DNA from: Actinomycetota bacterium
Lineage (GTDB): Bacteria; Actinomycetota; Acidimicrobiia; Acidimicrobiales; CADCTF01
NCBI GenBank assembly: GCA_019348305.1
Contig: JAHWJQ010000110.1
Coordinates: 1-6,987, forward strand
Length of the DNA stretch: 6,987 nucleotides
Direction: 5' to 3'
Made by a program: the position numbers and the translations under genes. The notes under the pieces are model-generated. The model was not told the DNA's origin and ran no database searches. It saw only the letters and a program-made list of their open reading frames with translations. Shown piece by piece: positions 1 to 5,412 of the stretch (positions are counted from its first letter, which is position 1; every line of letters begins with the position of its first letter).

Positions 1-1283
1 ATGTCCTTGTAGGTCAGCGCGGTCTCGCCGCGGCGGACCGCGTTGACGAGCGCCTCGTCGAGCAGGTGCTCGATCATCACCGGCGTGTACGCCTGGGTGA
101 CCGAGGCGAGCGCGTCGCGCAGCTCCGGGTCGTCCAGCTCGGGGGTGTGGGCCTTGGTCTCGAGGAAGTGGTCGATGAGCGTGCGCCGGCCTGCCTTGGC
201 CGGCACCTCGAAGGTGATGCGGCGGTCGAAGCGGCCCGGGCGCAGCAGCGCCGGGTCGAGCCCGTCCGCGCGGTTGGTGGCCGCGATCAGCAGGATGTTG
301 GTGGGGACCACGGCGGGGCGCTGGAGCTGGCGGTGCGGCGGGAGCAGCAGGTTGACCCGGTCGACGAACCAGCCCTTCAGCCGGTCCTTGCCGGTCGGGT
401 CGTCGAAGGACTGCAGCTGCACCAGGAGCTCGTTGACGACCCCTCCGGTGCCCTCGCTGGCGAACGCGGAGGTCACCGGGGCGAACCCGCCCGTCAGCGA
501 CGCGTACGACGCCGGCAGCGCCGCCGTGCCGTGGCAGCCGTGCAGCTGCCGTCCGGACACCGTCAGCCCGGTCGCCGGCAGCCCGGCCGTCGGCAGCCCG
601 GTCATCCCCGACGCCACCCCGCCGCGGCTCATCGCGATGGCGTCGATCTCCTCGATGAAGCCGATGGCCCCACCCTCTTCCCGGGCGAACTTGCGCAAGG
701 CCTTGAAGTAGGAGCGGATCTTGCGGTTGGTCTGGCCGTAGTACATCGACTGGAAGGCCGAGGAGGAGACGAAGAGGTAGGGGACGCCTGCCTCACGGGC
801 CATGGCCTTGGCCATGTAGGTCTTGCCCGTCCCCGGAGGGCCCTCGAAGAGGATGGCCCGCCGCGCCGTCCCCCCCATCTTCTCCCGGAAGGTCTTGTGG
901 GCCAGGAAGAGGTTGACGGTCCGCACCACTTCGTCCACCAGCACGCCGTTGCCCTTGACGTCGTCGAGGCAGACGTCGATCTCGCTCGGGCGGTACAACA
1001 CGTGGGGCGATCGTCCGGCACCCAAAAGGGGCACCACCAGGACCAGGGCCAACAGCACCATCAGGCCCAGCCCCGGGAGGAACGGCGCCACCTCCGGGCC
1101 GATCTCGGGCATCCGCACGGTGATGGGGTTGCCGGTGGCCAACCGGAACAGGGCCCACAGGGCGATCGGGACCAAGATGTTGCGCAGCCGGCGGATGCGG
1201 CGGCTGCGCACGAGCTCGCGGGCGACGGCGACGTCGGCCGCCGAACGGATCACCTGCGACTGGCCGAGGGTCTTGAGCTCCAT
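1..1283 (-). CDS. FtsH-like membrane-anchored AAA ATPase, C-terminus outside window
   Basis: Seen: 427 complete codons from ATG 1283, running off the left edge. The N-terminus has a basic stretch (RSRRIRRLR, about residues 26-34) and two hydrophobic segments (about 36-50 and 65-90) joined by a loop of only about 15 residues. The AAA module follows: Walker A GPPGTGKT (148-155), a pore-loop-like MYYGQ, a Walker B-like FIEEID (209-214) with Glu211 where Asp is usual, and a second-region-of-homology segment TNRADGLDPALLRPGRFDRR (336-355) with candidate arginine fingers R351 and R354, then a lid-like helical region. About 50 residues are inserted after Walker B, including a five-residue repeat, and about 25 more lie before the ATNR motif. 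Known: FtsH proteins couple such an ATPase to an M41 zinc protease and degrade membrane and misfolded proteins. Inferred: the same here, but HExxH would lie off the window, so protease activity is unproven. A purine-rich ribosome-binding site supports the start. Confidence 0.85.
   Translation of the reverse strand, partial: MELKTLGQSQVIRSAADVAVARELVRSRRIRRLRNILVPIALWALFRLATGNPITVRMPEIGPEVAPFLPGLGLMVLLALVLVVPLLGAGRSPHVLYRPSEIDVCLDDVKGNGVLVDEVVRTVNLFLAHKTFREKMGGTARRAILFEGPPGTGKTYMAKAMAREAGVPYLFVSSSAFQSMYYGQTNRKIRSYFKALRKFAREEGGAIGFIEEIDAIAMSRGGVASGMTGLPTAGLPATGLTVSGRQLHGCHGTAALPASYASLTGGFAPVTSAFASEGTGGVVNELLVQLQSFDDPTGKDRLKGWFVDRVNLLLPPHRQLQRPAVVPTNILLIAATNRADGLDPALLRPGRFDRRITFEVPAKAGRRTLIDHFLETKAHTPELDDPELRDALASVTQAYTPVMIEHLLDEALVNAVRRGETALTYKD
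561..605 (-). repeat. 15-bp tandem repeat, three copies, inside the AAA ATPase gene
   Basis: On the plus strand the units are CGTCAGCCCGGTCGC, CGGCAGCCCGGCCGT and CGGCAGCCCGGTCAT, at 561-575, 576-590 and 591-605. The period is five codons, so the gene stays in frame; read on the minus strand they encode MTGLP, TAGLP and ATGLT. The repeat lies in the insert between Walker B and the helix that normally follows it in FtsH proteins. It probably forms a flexible linker and probably varies in copy number among relatives. Confidence 0.8.
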
Positions 1284-1288
1284 GCCCG

Positions 1289-1296
1289 CCTTCCTT
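1289..1296 (-). promoter_or_regulatory. Ribosome-binding site of the AAA ATPase gene
   Basis: On the minus strand AAGGAAGG lies 5 bases before ATG 1283. It is one of only two convincing Shine-Dalgarno sites in the window and fixes this gene's start. Confidence 0.7.
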
Positions 1297-1368
1297 TCGT
1301 GCAACTGCCGGGTTACTCGACAGTACGGGAAGTGAACCACGGAAAGTGGGCGCCCTGGAGGGTGGAAT

Positions 1369-1389
1369 ACCCGACCCAGGTGATCGGGT
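1369..1389. promoter_or_regulatory. Inverted repeat abutting the DUF4395 -10 element, candidate operator
   Basis: The 6-bp arms ACCCGA (1369-1374) and TCGGGT (1384-1389) are perfect inverted repeats separated by 9 bases. The right arm ends one base before the possible -10 element, so a protein bound here would cover the -35 region. That position would suit an operator. The arms are short and GC-rich, so chance cannot be excluded. Confidence 0.35.
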
Positions 1390-1390
1390 T

Positions 1391-1396
1391 TACGCT
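1391..1396 (+). promoter_or_regulatory. Possible -10 element giving a leaderless DUF4395 transcript
   Basis: TACGCT fits the actinobacterial TANNNT -10 pattern and ends 6 bases before ATG 1403, so transcription could begin at or beside the start codon. The lack of a Shine-Dalgarno sequence before this ATG agrees with leaderless translation, which is common in actinobacteria. No clear -35 element is visible. Confidence 0.4.
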
Positions 1397-1402
1397 GGTG
1401 CT

Positions 1403-1837
1403 ATGGACGCTCCCCGACCCATCGACCCCCGGGGGCCGCGGTTCAACCAGGCGGTGTTGACGGTGGGGCTGGTTGTCGGGTTCCTGGCCGACGTGAAGGC
1501 GGTGGTCCCGGCCTTCGCCGCCGTGTTGTTCCTGGGGGCCGCCTTCGGGCCCCGTTACGGGCCGTTCCTGCGGTTGTACGCGGAGGTCATCCGTCCCCGC
1601 CTCGCCCCGCCGGCCGAGCTGGAAGACCCCCGCCCGCCCCGCTTCGCCGCCGCCGTCGGGGTTGCGTTCCTGGTGGCGGCGACGGTTGCGTTCGCAGCCG
1701 GCGCGTCGATCCTCGGCTGGGTGCTGGCCCTCATGGTGGCGGCCCTGGCCGGGCTTGCCGCCACGACCGGCATCTGCGTGGGGTGCGAGATCTACCTGCT
1801 CCTGGCCCGCCGGCGGGGCACCCGGCTCGTGGCGTGA
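1403..1837 (+). CDS. DUF4395 family integral membrane protein
   Basis: Seen: 144 residues. The N-terminus carries the motif IDPRGPRFNQ (7-16), which I recognise as the DUF4395 signature. Hydrophobic stretches fall at about 16-29, 32-49, 80-100 and 103-124, suggesting four membrane helices with a charged, proline-rich central loop (about 63-80). The last helix runs into a CxxC motif, C125-V-G-C128, followed by a basic tail. ATG 1403 was chosen because the family motif starts right after it; an in-frame GTG at 1346 would add 19 residues with no family character. Known: I recall this family occurring beside thioredoxin or sulfurtransferase genes in actinobacteria; its biochemical role is unestablished as far as I know. 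Neighbour: a thioredoxin-like gene starts 4 bases after its stop. Inferred: it may pass electrons or sulfur to or from that partner through the CxxC pair. Confidence 0.85.
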   Translation: MDAPRPIDPRGPRFNQAVLTVGLVVGFLADVKAVVPAFAAVLFLGAAFGPRYGPFLRLYAEVIRPRLAPPAELEDPRPPRFAAAVGVAFLVAATVAFAAGASILGWVLALMVAALAGLAATTGICVGCEIYLLLARRRGTRLVA

Positions 1838-1841
1838 CGGC

Positions 1842-2219
1842 GTGAAGATCCTGATCGTCGCAGTCCTGGTGGTGGCGCTGGTGATCGGCCGCCGCTGGTA
1901 CCTGAGTTGGAGGGCCGGCCTGCAGCGTGAACGCCGGCCCCACCCGCAGGTGCCGTCGTCGCTCTTGGCCGGAGCGGAGCGGACATGGGTGGTCTTCACC
2001 ACCCCCTACTGCGCTAGCTGCGGCCCGGTGAAGGAAGGTCTGGCCGGCGCCGACCCGGGGGCGCGGCTGGTTACCGTCGACGTCACCCGAGAGCCCCATC
2101 TGGCCGACGCCTTCCACGTCCGCAGCGCCCCGACCGTCCTTTTGGCCGACGCCGGCGGCGAGGTGCAGGCCCGGCTGGTGGGGGCACAGGCGGTGCGCGA
2201 CTACCTCGCCACCGTCTGA
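1842..2219 (+). CDS. Membrane-anchored thioredoxin-like protein
   Basis: Seen: 125 residues from GTG 1842. Residues 3-16 form one hydrophobic segment followed by arginines (GRRWYLSWR), so this is an anchored protein or has an uncleaved signal. The thioredoxin fold follows: a strand WVVFTTPYCASC with active-site C57-A-S-C60 in place of the usual CGPC, then GP, a central strand LVTVDVT, and SAPTVLL with the cis-proline P97. The fold is compact and lacks the N-terminal helix and strand of full thioredoxins. Context: it starts 4 bases after the DUF4395 stop, so the two are probably translationally coupled; no Shine-Dalgarno site is visible. Its last 19 bases overlap the end of the opposite-strand epimerase gene. 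Inferred role: thiol-disulfide exchange or sulfur transfer at the membrane. The hydrophilic domain may lie on either side: the basic residues right after the segment suggest the cytoplasm, but this is weak. Confidence 0.85.
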   Translation: MKILIVAVLVVALVIGRRWYLSWRAGLQRERRPHPQVPSSLLAGAERTWVVFTTPYCASCGPVKEGLAGADPGARLVTVDVTREPHLADAFHVRSAPTVLLADAGGEVQARLVGAQAVRDYLATV

Positions 2220-2809
2220 CCGGTCTCGTCGTACCAACCCAGGCAGTCGGACCAGCGCGGGAGCACGCCGGCGGCCTCGGCTTCGGCCAGTGTCGGTGCA
2301 GCCTCGTCACGGGGGGCCAGGATGGGGGCGGCGGTGGTCCAGCCGATGCCCAGGGCCGGGTCGAGGGCCTGCACGCTGTGCTCATGCCCGGGGGCGTAGG
2401 GCGTCGAGCACAGGTAGGTGATCGAGGCGCTGTCGGTGAGGGCCTCGAACCCGTGGCCGAGCCCCTCGGCCAGGTACACGGCCCTCCGCTCGACGTCGTC
2501 GAGACGAACCGAGGTCCAGGTGCCGAAGGTGGGCGAGCCCACACGGACGTCGACGACCACGTCGAGCACGGCGCCGTGGGGGCAGTAGACGAACTTGGCC
2601 TGACCAGGCGGCACATCGGCGTAGTGGATGCCCCGCACCACGCCCCGGCGGGATATCGAGTTGTTGGCCTGGGCCAGCGGCAGCGACCGGCCGGTGGCCG
2701 CCTGGAGCACGTCGGCGCGGTACCACTCGAGGAACACCCCCCTGTCGTCGGCGTGCTGCACCGGCGTGAAGAGGTAGGCGCCGGCGATGGGCAGAGGCTC
2801 GACCAGCAC
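2201..2809 (-). CDS. rmlC: dTDP-4-dehydrorhamnose 3,5-epimerase family protein
   Basis: Seen: 202 residues with the RmlC cupin signature in order: DDRGVFLEWYRADV (21-34), QANNSISRRGVVRGIHY (47-63) containing the catalytic-type His62, QAKFVYCPHGAVLDVVVDVR (70-89), GSPTFGTW (91-98), LGHGFEALTD (117-126) with Asp126 as likely partner of the His, and YLCSTPYAPGHEH (132-144). Known: RmlC epimerises dTDP-4-keto-6-deoxyglucose at C3 and C5 on the way to dTDP-rhamnose; relatives epimerise other dTDP-ketosugars. Length fits the family. Odd: LGHGF replaces the usual FAHGF, and no rmlA, rmlB or rmlD lies nearby, so the exact sugar is uncertain. The GTG start at 2809 lies 6 bases after the flavin reductase stop in the same frame, so the two are almost certainly cotranscribed. 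Its 3' end overlaps the thioredoxin-like gene by 19 bp. Confidence 0.88.
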   Translation of the reverse strand: MLVEPLPIAGAYLFTPVQHADDRGVFLEWYRADVLQAATGRSLPLAQANNSISRRGVVRGIHYADVPPGQAKFVYCPHGAVLDVVVDVRVGSPTFGTWTSVRLDDVERRAVYLAEGLGHGFEALTDSASITYLCSTPYAPGHEHSVQALDPALGIGWTTAAPILAPRDEAAPTLAEAEAAGVLPRWSDCLGWYDETGQTVAR

Positions 2810-2815
2810 AGCGGC

Positions 2816-3322
2816 CTAGGGCTCGAAGCGGCCGAAGCCGCCCCGGTAGAAGAGCAGCGGCGGGCCACCGTCGCTGTCGAGGTCGACGACGCGGCCGACG
2901 ACGATCAGGTGGTCGCCGGCCTCGTGCTCAGCCACGATCTCGGCCTCGACCCAGGCGATGACGCCGTCGAGAACAGGGGCGCCGGTCGCTGGCCCGGGGT
3001 GCCACCCGACCCCGCGGAACTTGTCCCGGCCCTTGCTGGCGAAGGTGCGGCACAGCGCCTCCTGCTTTTCGCTCAGGATGTTGACGCAGAAGGTCCCAGC
3101 GGCGCGGATGCGGGCCCAACTGGCCACCGTCTTGCCCGGGCAGAAGCTGATGAGGGGGGGATCGAGCGAGACGGAGGTGAACGACTGCACGGTGAAGCCC
3201 ACGGGATCGCCCGCCTCTACCGCGGTGACGATGGTGACGCCCGTGCAGAACCGCCCCATCACCTGGCGGAAGTGGGCGATGTCGAAGGCCGACGCGCCGG
3301 TGGCTTCCGAGTCGTCGAACAC
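2816..3322 (-). CDS. Flavin reductase family protein (FMN-binding split barrel)
   Basis: Seen: 168 residues with the flavin reductase-like pattern: FRQVMGRFCTGVTIVTA (18-34), GFTVQSFTSVSLDPPLISFC (42-61) which contributes to the flavin site in this family, TFCVNILSEKQ (77-87), AGDHLIVVGRV (135-145) and PLLFYRGGFGRF (155-166). Known: such proteins use NAD(P)H to reduce FMN or FAD and often supply reduced flavin to a partner monooxygenase. No monooxygenase is seen in the window, so the partner is unknown; some family members work alone. The start is GTG 3322; a stop lies four codons upstream, and the internal ATG at residue 22 would cut into the conserved domain. No Shine-Dalgarno sequence is visible. 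It begins 32 bases after the pilT stop and is followed 6 bases later by the epimerase gene. Confidence 0.92.
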   Translation of the reverse strand: MFDDSEATGASAFDIAHFRQVMGRFCTGVTIVTAVEAGDPVGFTVQSFTSVSLDPPLISFCPGKTVASWARIRAAGTFCVNILSEKQEALCRTFASKGRDKFRGVGWHPGPATGAPVLDGVIAWVEAEIVAEHEAGDHLIVVGRVVDLDSDGGPPLLFYRGGFGRFEP

Positions 3323-3354
3323 CGCGCAGGTCTACCGCATCGGGCAGTCCCGGG

Positions 3355-4452
3355 TCAGCGGCTGGTGGCGGCGACCAGACCCCGCTGTTGCAGCATGACC
3401 TTGAGGTCGTGGGGGTTGGTGGCGGCCGTCATCGCCCCCCGCATGTCGATCATGCCCCGCTCGTACAGCTTGACCAGGGACTGGTCGAAGGTCTGCATCC
3501 CGTAGTACTCGCCGTCGGCGATGATCTCGTGCATGTCGCCGCCCCGGCTGGGGTCGACGATGCAGTTCTGGATGCGGCCGTTGGCCACCATCACCTCGAG
3601 AGCGGCGACCCGCCCCTTGCCGTCGGCGGTCTGGACCAGGCGCTGGCAGATCGTCCCCCGGACGGCCCCGGCCAGGGCCACTCGGATCTGGTGCTGCTGG
3701 TGGGGCGGGAAGAAGTCGACGATGCGGTTCACCGTCTCGGTGGCGTCGATGGTGTGCAGCGTGGAAAAGACCAGGTGACCGGTCTCGGCCGCGCTCAGCG
3801 CGGCGGCCACCGTCTCCTGGTCGCGCATCTCACCCACGAGGATGACGTCGGGGTCCTGGCGCATGGCGGCCCGCATGGCGGACGCGAAGTCATTGGTGTC
3901 GAAGCCGATCTCGCGCTGGTTGATCGACGACATCTTGTCCCGGTGCAGGACCTCGATGGGGTCCTCGATGGTCACGATGTGACACTCGCGGTTGTCGTTG
4001 ATGTAGTCGATCATGGCGGCCAGGGTGGTGGTCTTGCCCGAGCCGGTCGGCCCGGTGACCAGGACCAAACCGCGGTTCTCCGACGCCAGCCGGCCCACCA
4101 CCTCGGGCAGGCCAAGCTCGTCGAAGGACGCCGCCGAGGTGCGGACCCGGCGGAAGATCATGCCGACGGTCCCCCGCTGGCGGAAGGCGTTGACGCGGAA
4201 CCGGCCCAGCTGGGGCACCGCGTAGGCGAAGTCGGTGTCGTTGCGCTCCTCGAACTGCTCGGCCACCTCGGGCCGCATGATGGCGCCGGCCATCTCCGCG
4301 GTCAGGTCCGGGGTCACCGGTGGCGCATTCTCGAGGCGCACAAGCGCGCCGTTCACACGGATGCGGGGAGGCGAGCCGACCTTCACGTGGAGGTCGGAAC
4401 CGTCGGCCTCGGCCAGGGCCCGCAGCAGGTCGTCAAGCAGGGGATGAGCCAC
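3355..4452 (-). CDS. pilT: Type IV pilus retraction ATPase PilT
   Basis: Seen: 365 residues, near the usual family length. Order: an N-terminal PAS-like region starting LLDDLLRALAEADGSDLHVK, Walker A GPTGSGKTT (134-142), Asp box TIEDPIEVLH (161-170), Walker B DPDVILVGE (200-208) with E208, and His box TGHLVFSTLHT (224-234). Near the C-terminus are DMHEIIADG, which takes the place of the AIRNLIRE-type retraction motif, and GMQTFDQSL, characteristic of PilT. Known: PilT hexamers at the inner side of the membrane depolymerise pilin during type IV pilus retraction (twitching, DNA uptake). No other pilus gene is visible. The likely start is GTG 4452, since LLDDLLR is the normal family beginning; no ribosome-binding site is seen. 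The gene lies between mutY (69-bp gap) and the flavin reductase. Actinobacteria often carry such ATPases, so a full pilus locus elsewhere in the genome is likely. Confidence 0.96.
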   Translation of the reverse strand: MAHPLLDDLLRALAEADGSDLHVKVGSPPRIRVNGALVRLENAPPVTPDLTAEMAGAIMRPEVAEQFEERNDTDFAYAVPQLGRFRVNAFRQRGTVGMIFRRVRTSAASFDELGLPEVVGRLASENRGLVLVTGPTGSGKTTTLAAMIDYINDNRECHIVTIEDPIEVLHRDKMSSINQREIGFDTNDFASAMRAAMRQDPDVILVGEMRDQETVAAALSAAETGHLVFSTLHTIDATETVNRIVDFFPPHQQHQIRVALAGAVRGTICQRLVQTADGKGRVAALEVMVANGRIQNCIVDPSRGGDMHEIIADGEYYGMQTFDQSLVKLYERGMIDMRGAMTAATNPHDLKVMLQQRGLVAATSR

Positions 4453-4517
4453 GTGTCTAGTTCGGCAATGCCCGGCCGACCCTTGACTTTTCAGGTTCTG
4501 GGGAACGGCACGGTTGT

Positions 4518-4533
4518 CGGCTCAGGGGAGCCG
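4518..4533. other. Perfect hairpin over the mutY stop codon
   Basis: CGGCTC (4518-4523) and GAGCCG (4528-4533) are perfect complements with a 4-base loop, overlapping the mutY TGA (4522-4524). On the minus strand it lies at the end of mutY, before the 69-bp gap to pilT. There is no T-run after it, so it does not look like a standard intrinsic terminator; it could pause transcription or protect an RNA 3' end. Confidence 0.35.
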
Positions 4534-5412
4534 GAGGGCGCCGTCGGGTCCCTGCACGGCGAGACCGTCGGCCACGAGGGCGGCGGCCACCCGTCGGGCC
4601 CGGACGGGGTCGGCGGCCCAGCCCATGACCTGGGGGAGGTCGGCCGGCGCCACCGGTCCTGCCCGCAACGACTCGACCAGGCGCCCCCGGCCCTGGCGAT
4701 CGGAGCCGGCGAAGCGCGACTGGCGCCGGCCTGTCGCCGCCGACCCGGTGGCCGGGTCGGGAGGGGCGTGGCCGGCGCCGGCCCAGCCGCAGTGGGGGCG
4801 CAGGGGGCAGGCGCCGCACGCCGGCGCCCGCTTGGTGCAGACGTTGGCGCCGAGGTCGAGCATGGCCTGGTTCCAGGCCCAGCCGGCCCCGCCCGGCACC
4901 AGGGCGTCGGCCGCCTGCTGGGCCTCCTTCAGCCGCAGCCGTCGTCCGGCCAGGCGGGCCAGCACCCGGGCGGCGTTGGTGTCGACCACCCCGACGTCAC
5001 GCTCGTGGGCGAAGGCCATCACCGCCCGGGCCGTGTAGGGCCCGACGCCCGGCAGCTCGCGCAGCGTGTCGAGGGCGAGCGGCAGTTGCCCACCGTGGTG
5101 CTGCACACACGCGACCGCGGCGCGGTGGAGGTTGAGGGCGCGGCTGTTGTAGCCCAGGCCCGACCAGAGCCGTAGCACCTCCCCGGCCGGCGCGGCGGCA
5201 CAGGCGGCCGCCGAGGGGAAGCGCGTCAGGAAGGCCTCGTACCTCGGCACCACCCGGGCCACCTGGGTCTGTTGCAGCATGAGCTCGCTCACCAGTACCG
5301 CCCAGGGGTCCCTGGTCCGCCGCCAGGGAAGGTCCCGCCGCCCCTCCGTGGCCCAGCGCAAAAGCGCCTCCTGCAGCGGCGCCAGCACCGGCGCCGACGG
5401 CACCAGGGTCAC
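4522..5412 (-). CDS. mutY: A/G-specific adenine DNA glycosylase MutY
   Basis: Seen: 296 residues. The HhH-GPD glycosylase signature is complete: SELMLQQTQV (42-51) with catalytic Glu43, the helix-hairpin-helix LPGVGPYTA (120-128), VVDTNAARVLAR (142-153) with catalytic Asp144, and an iron-sulfur loop with C192, C199, C202 and C208 (C-x6-C-x2-C-x5-C). Known: MutY removes adenine mispaired with 8-oxoguanine, preventing G:C to T:A changes. The C-terminus is short; from about residue 233 a helical, winged-helix-like region (DRQGRGRLVESLRAG onward) replaces the long NUDIX-like domain of E. coli MutY. I recall mycobacterial MutY (about 300 residues) ending similarly. The start GTG 5412 overlaps the TGA of the SGNH hydrolase gene as GTGA, so translation is probably coupled. 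The open frame continues upstream to 6033, but that part is an arginine- and glycine-rich shadow of the neighbour. Confidence 0.96.
   Translation of the reverse strand: MTLVPSAPVLAPLQEALLRWATEGRRDLPWRRTRDPWAVLVSELMLQQTQVARVVPRYEAFLTRFPSAAACAAAPAGEVLRLWSGLGYNSRALNLHRAAVACVQHHGGQLPLALDTLRELPGVGPYTARAVMAFAHERDVGVVDTNAARVLARLAGRRLRLKEAQQAADALVPGGAGWAWNQAMLDLGANVCTKRAPACGACPLRPHCGWAGAGHAPPDPATGSAATGRRQSRFAGSDRQGRGRLVESLRAGPVAPADLPQVMGWAADPVRARRVAAALVADGLAVQGPDGALRLP

Larger units (their letters stand above)
1284..1402. promoter_or_regulatory. Divergent promoter region between the AAA ATPase and DUF4395 genes
   Basis: These 119 bases separate two divergently oriented genes and must hold both promoters unless these lie inside coding sequence. 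On the minus strand TACTGT (1325-1320) is a possible -10 element for the ATPase gene, without a convincing -35. On the plus strand TACGCT (1391-1396) is a possible -10 for the DUF4395 gene. An 8-bp palindrome GGGCGCCC (1348-1355) and an inverted repeat ACCCGA-N9-TCGGGT (1369-1389) lie between them. No small gene is evident. Confidence 0.5.

Noticed and set aside
66..1460. A 464-residue plus-strand open frame opposite the AAA ATPase
   Set aside because: The opposite strand has clear Walker A and SRH motifs; this frame is low-complexity His/Gly/Arg-rich and runs into the DUF4395 gene.
2378..3505. A 375-residue plus-strand open frame opposite the epimerase and flavin reductase
   Set aside because: It spans the junction of two well-supported minus-strand genes and shows no family motif.
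4518..4533. Intrinsic terminator after mutY
   Set aside because: The hairpin has only 6 bp of stem and no T-run follows on the minus strand, so it was kept only as an unexplained hairpin.
3388..5175. A 595-residue plus-strand open frame opposite pilT and mutY
   Set aside because: It lies antisense to two genes with complete catalytic motifs; its translation is a His-, Gly-, Asp- and Val-rich shadow typical of GC-rich DNA, with no recognisable domain.
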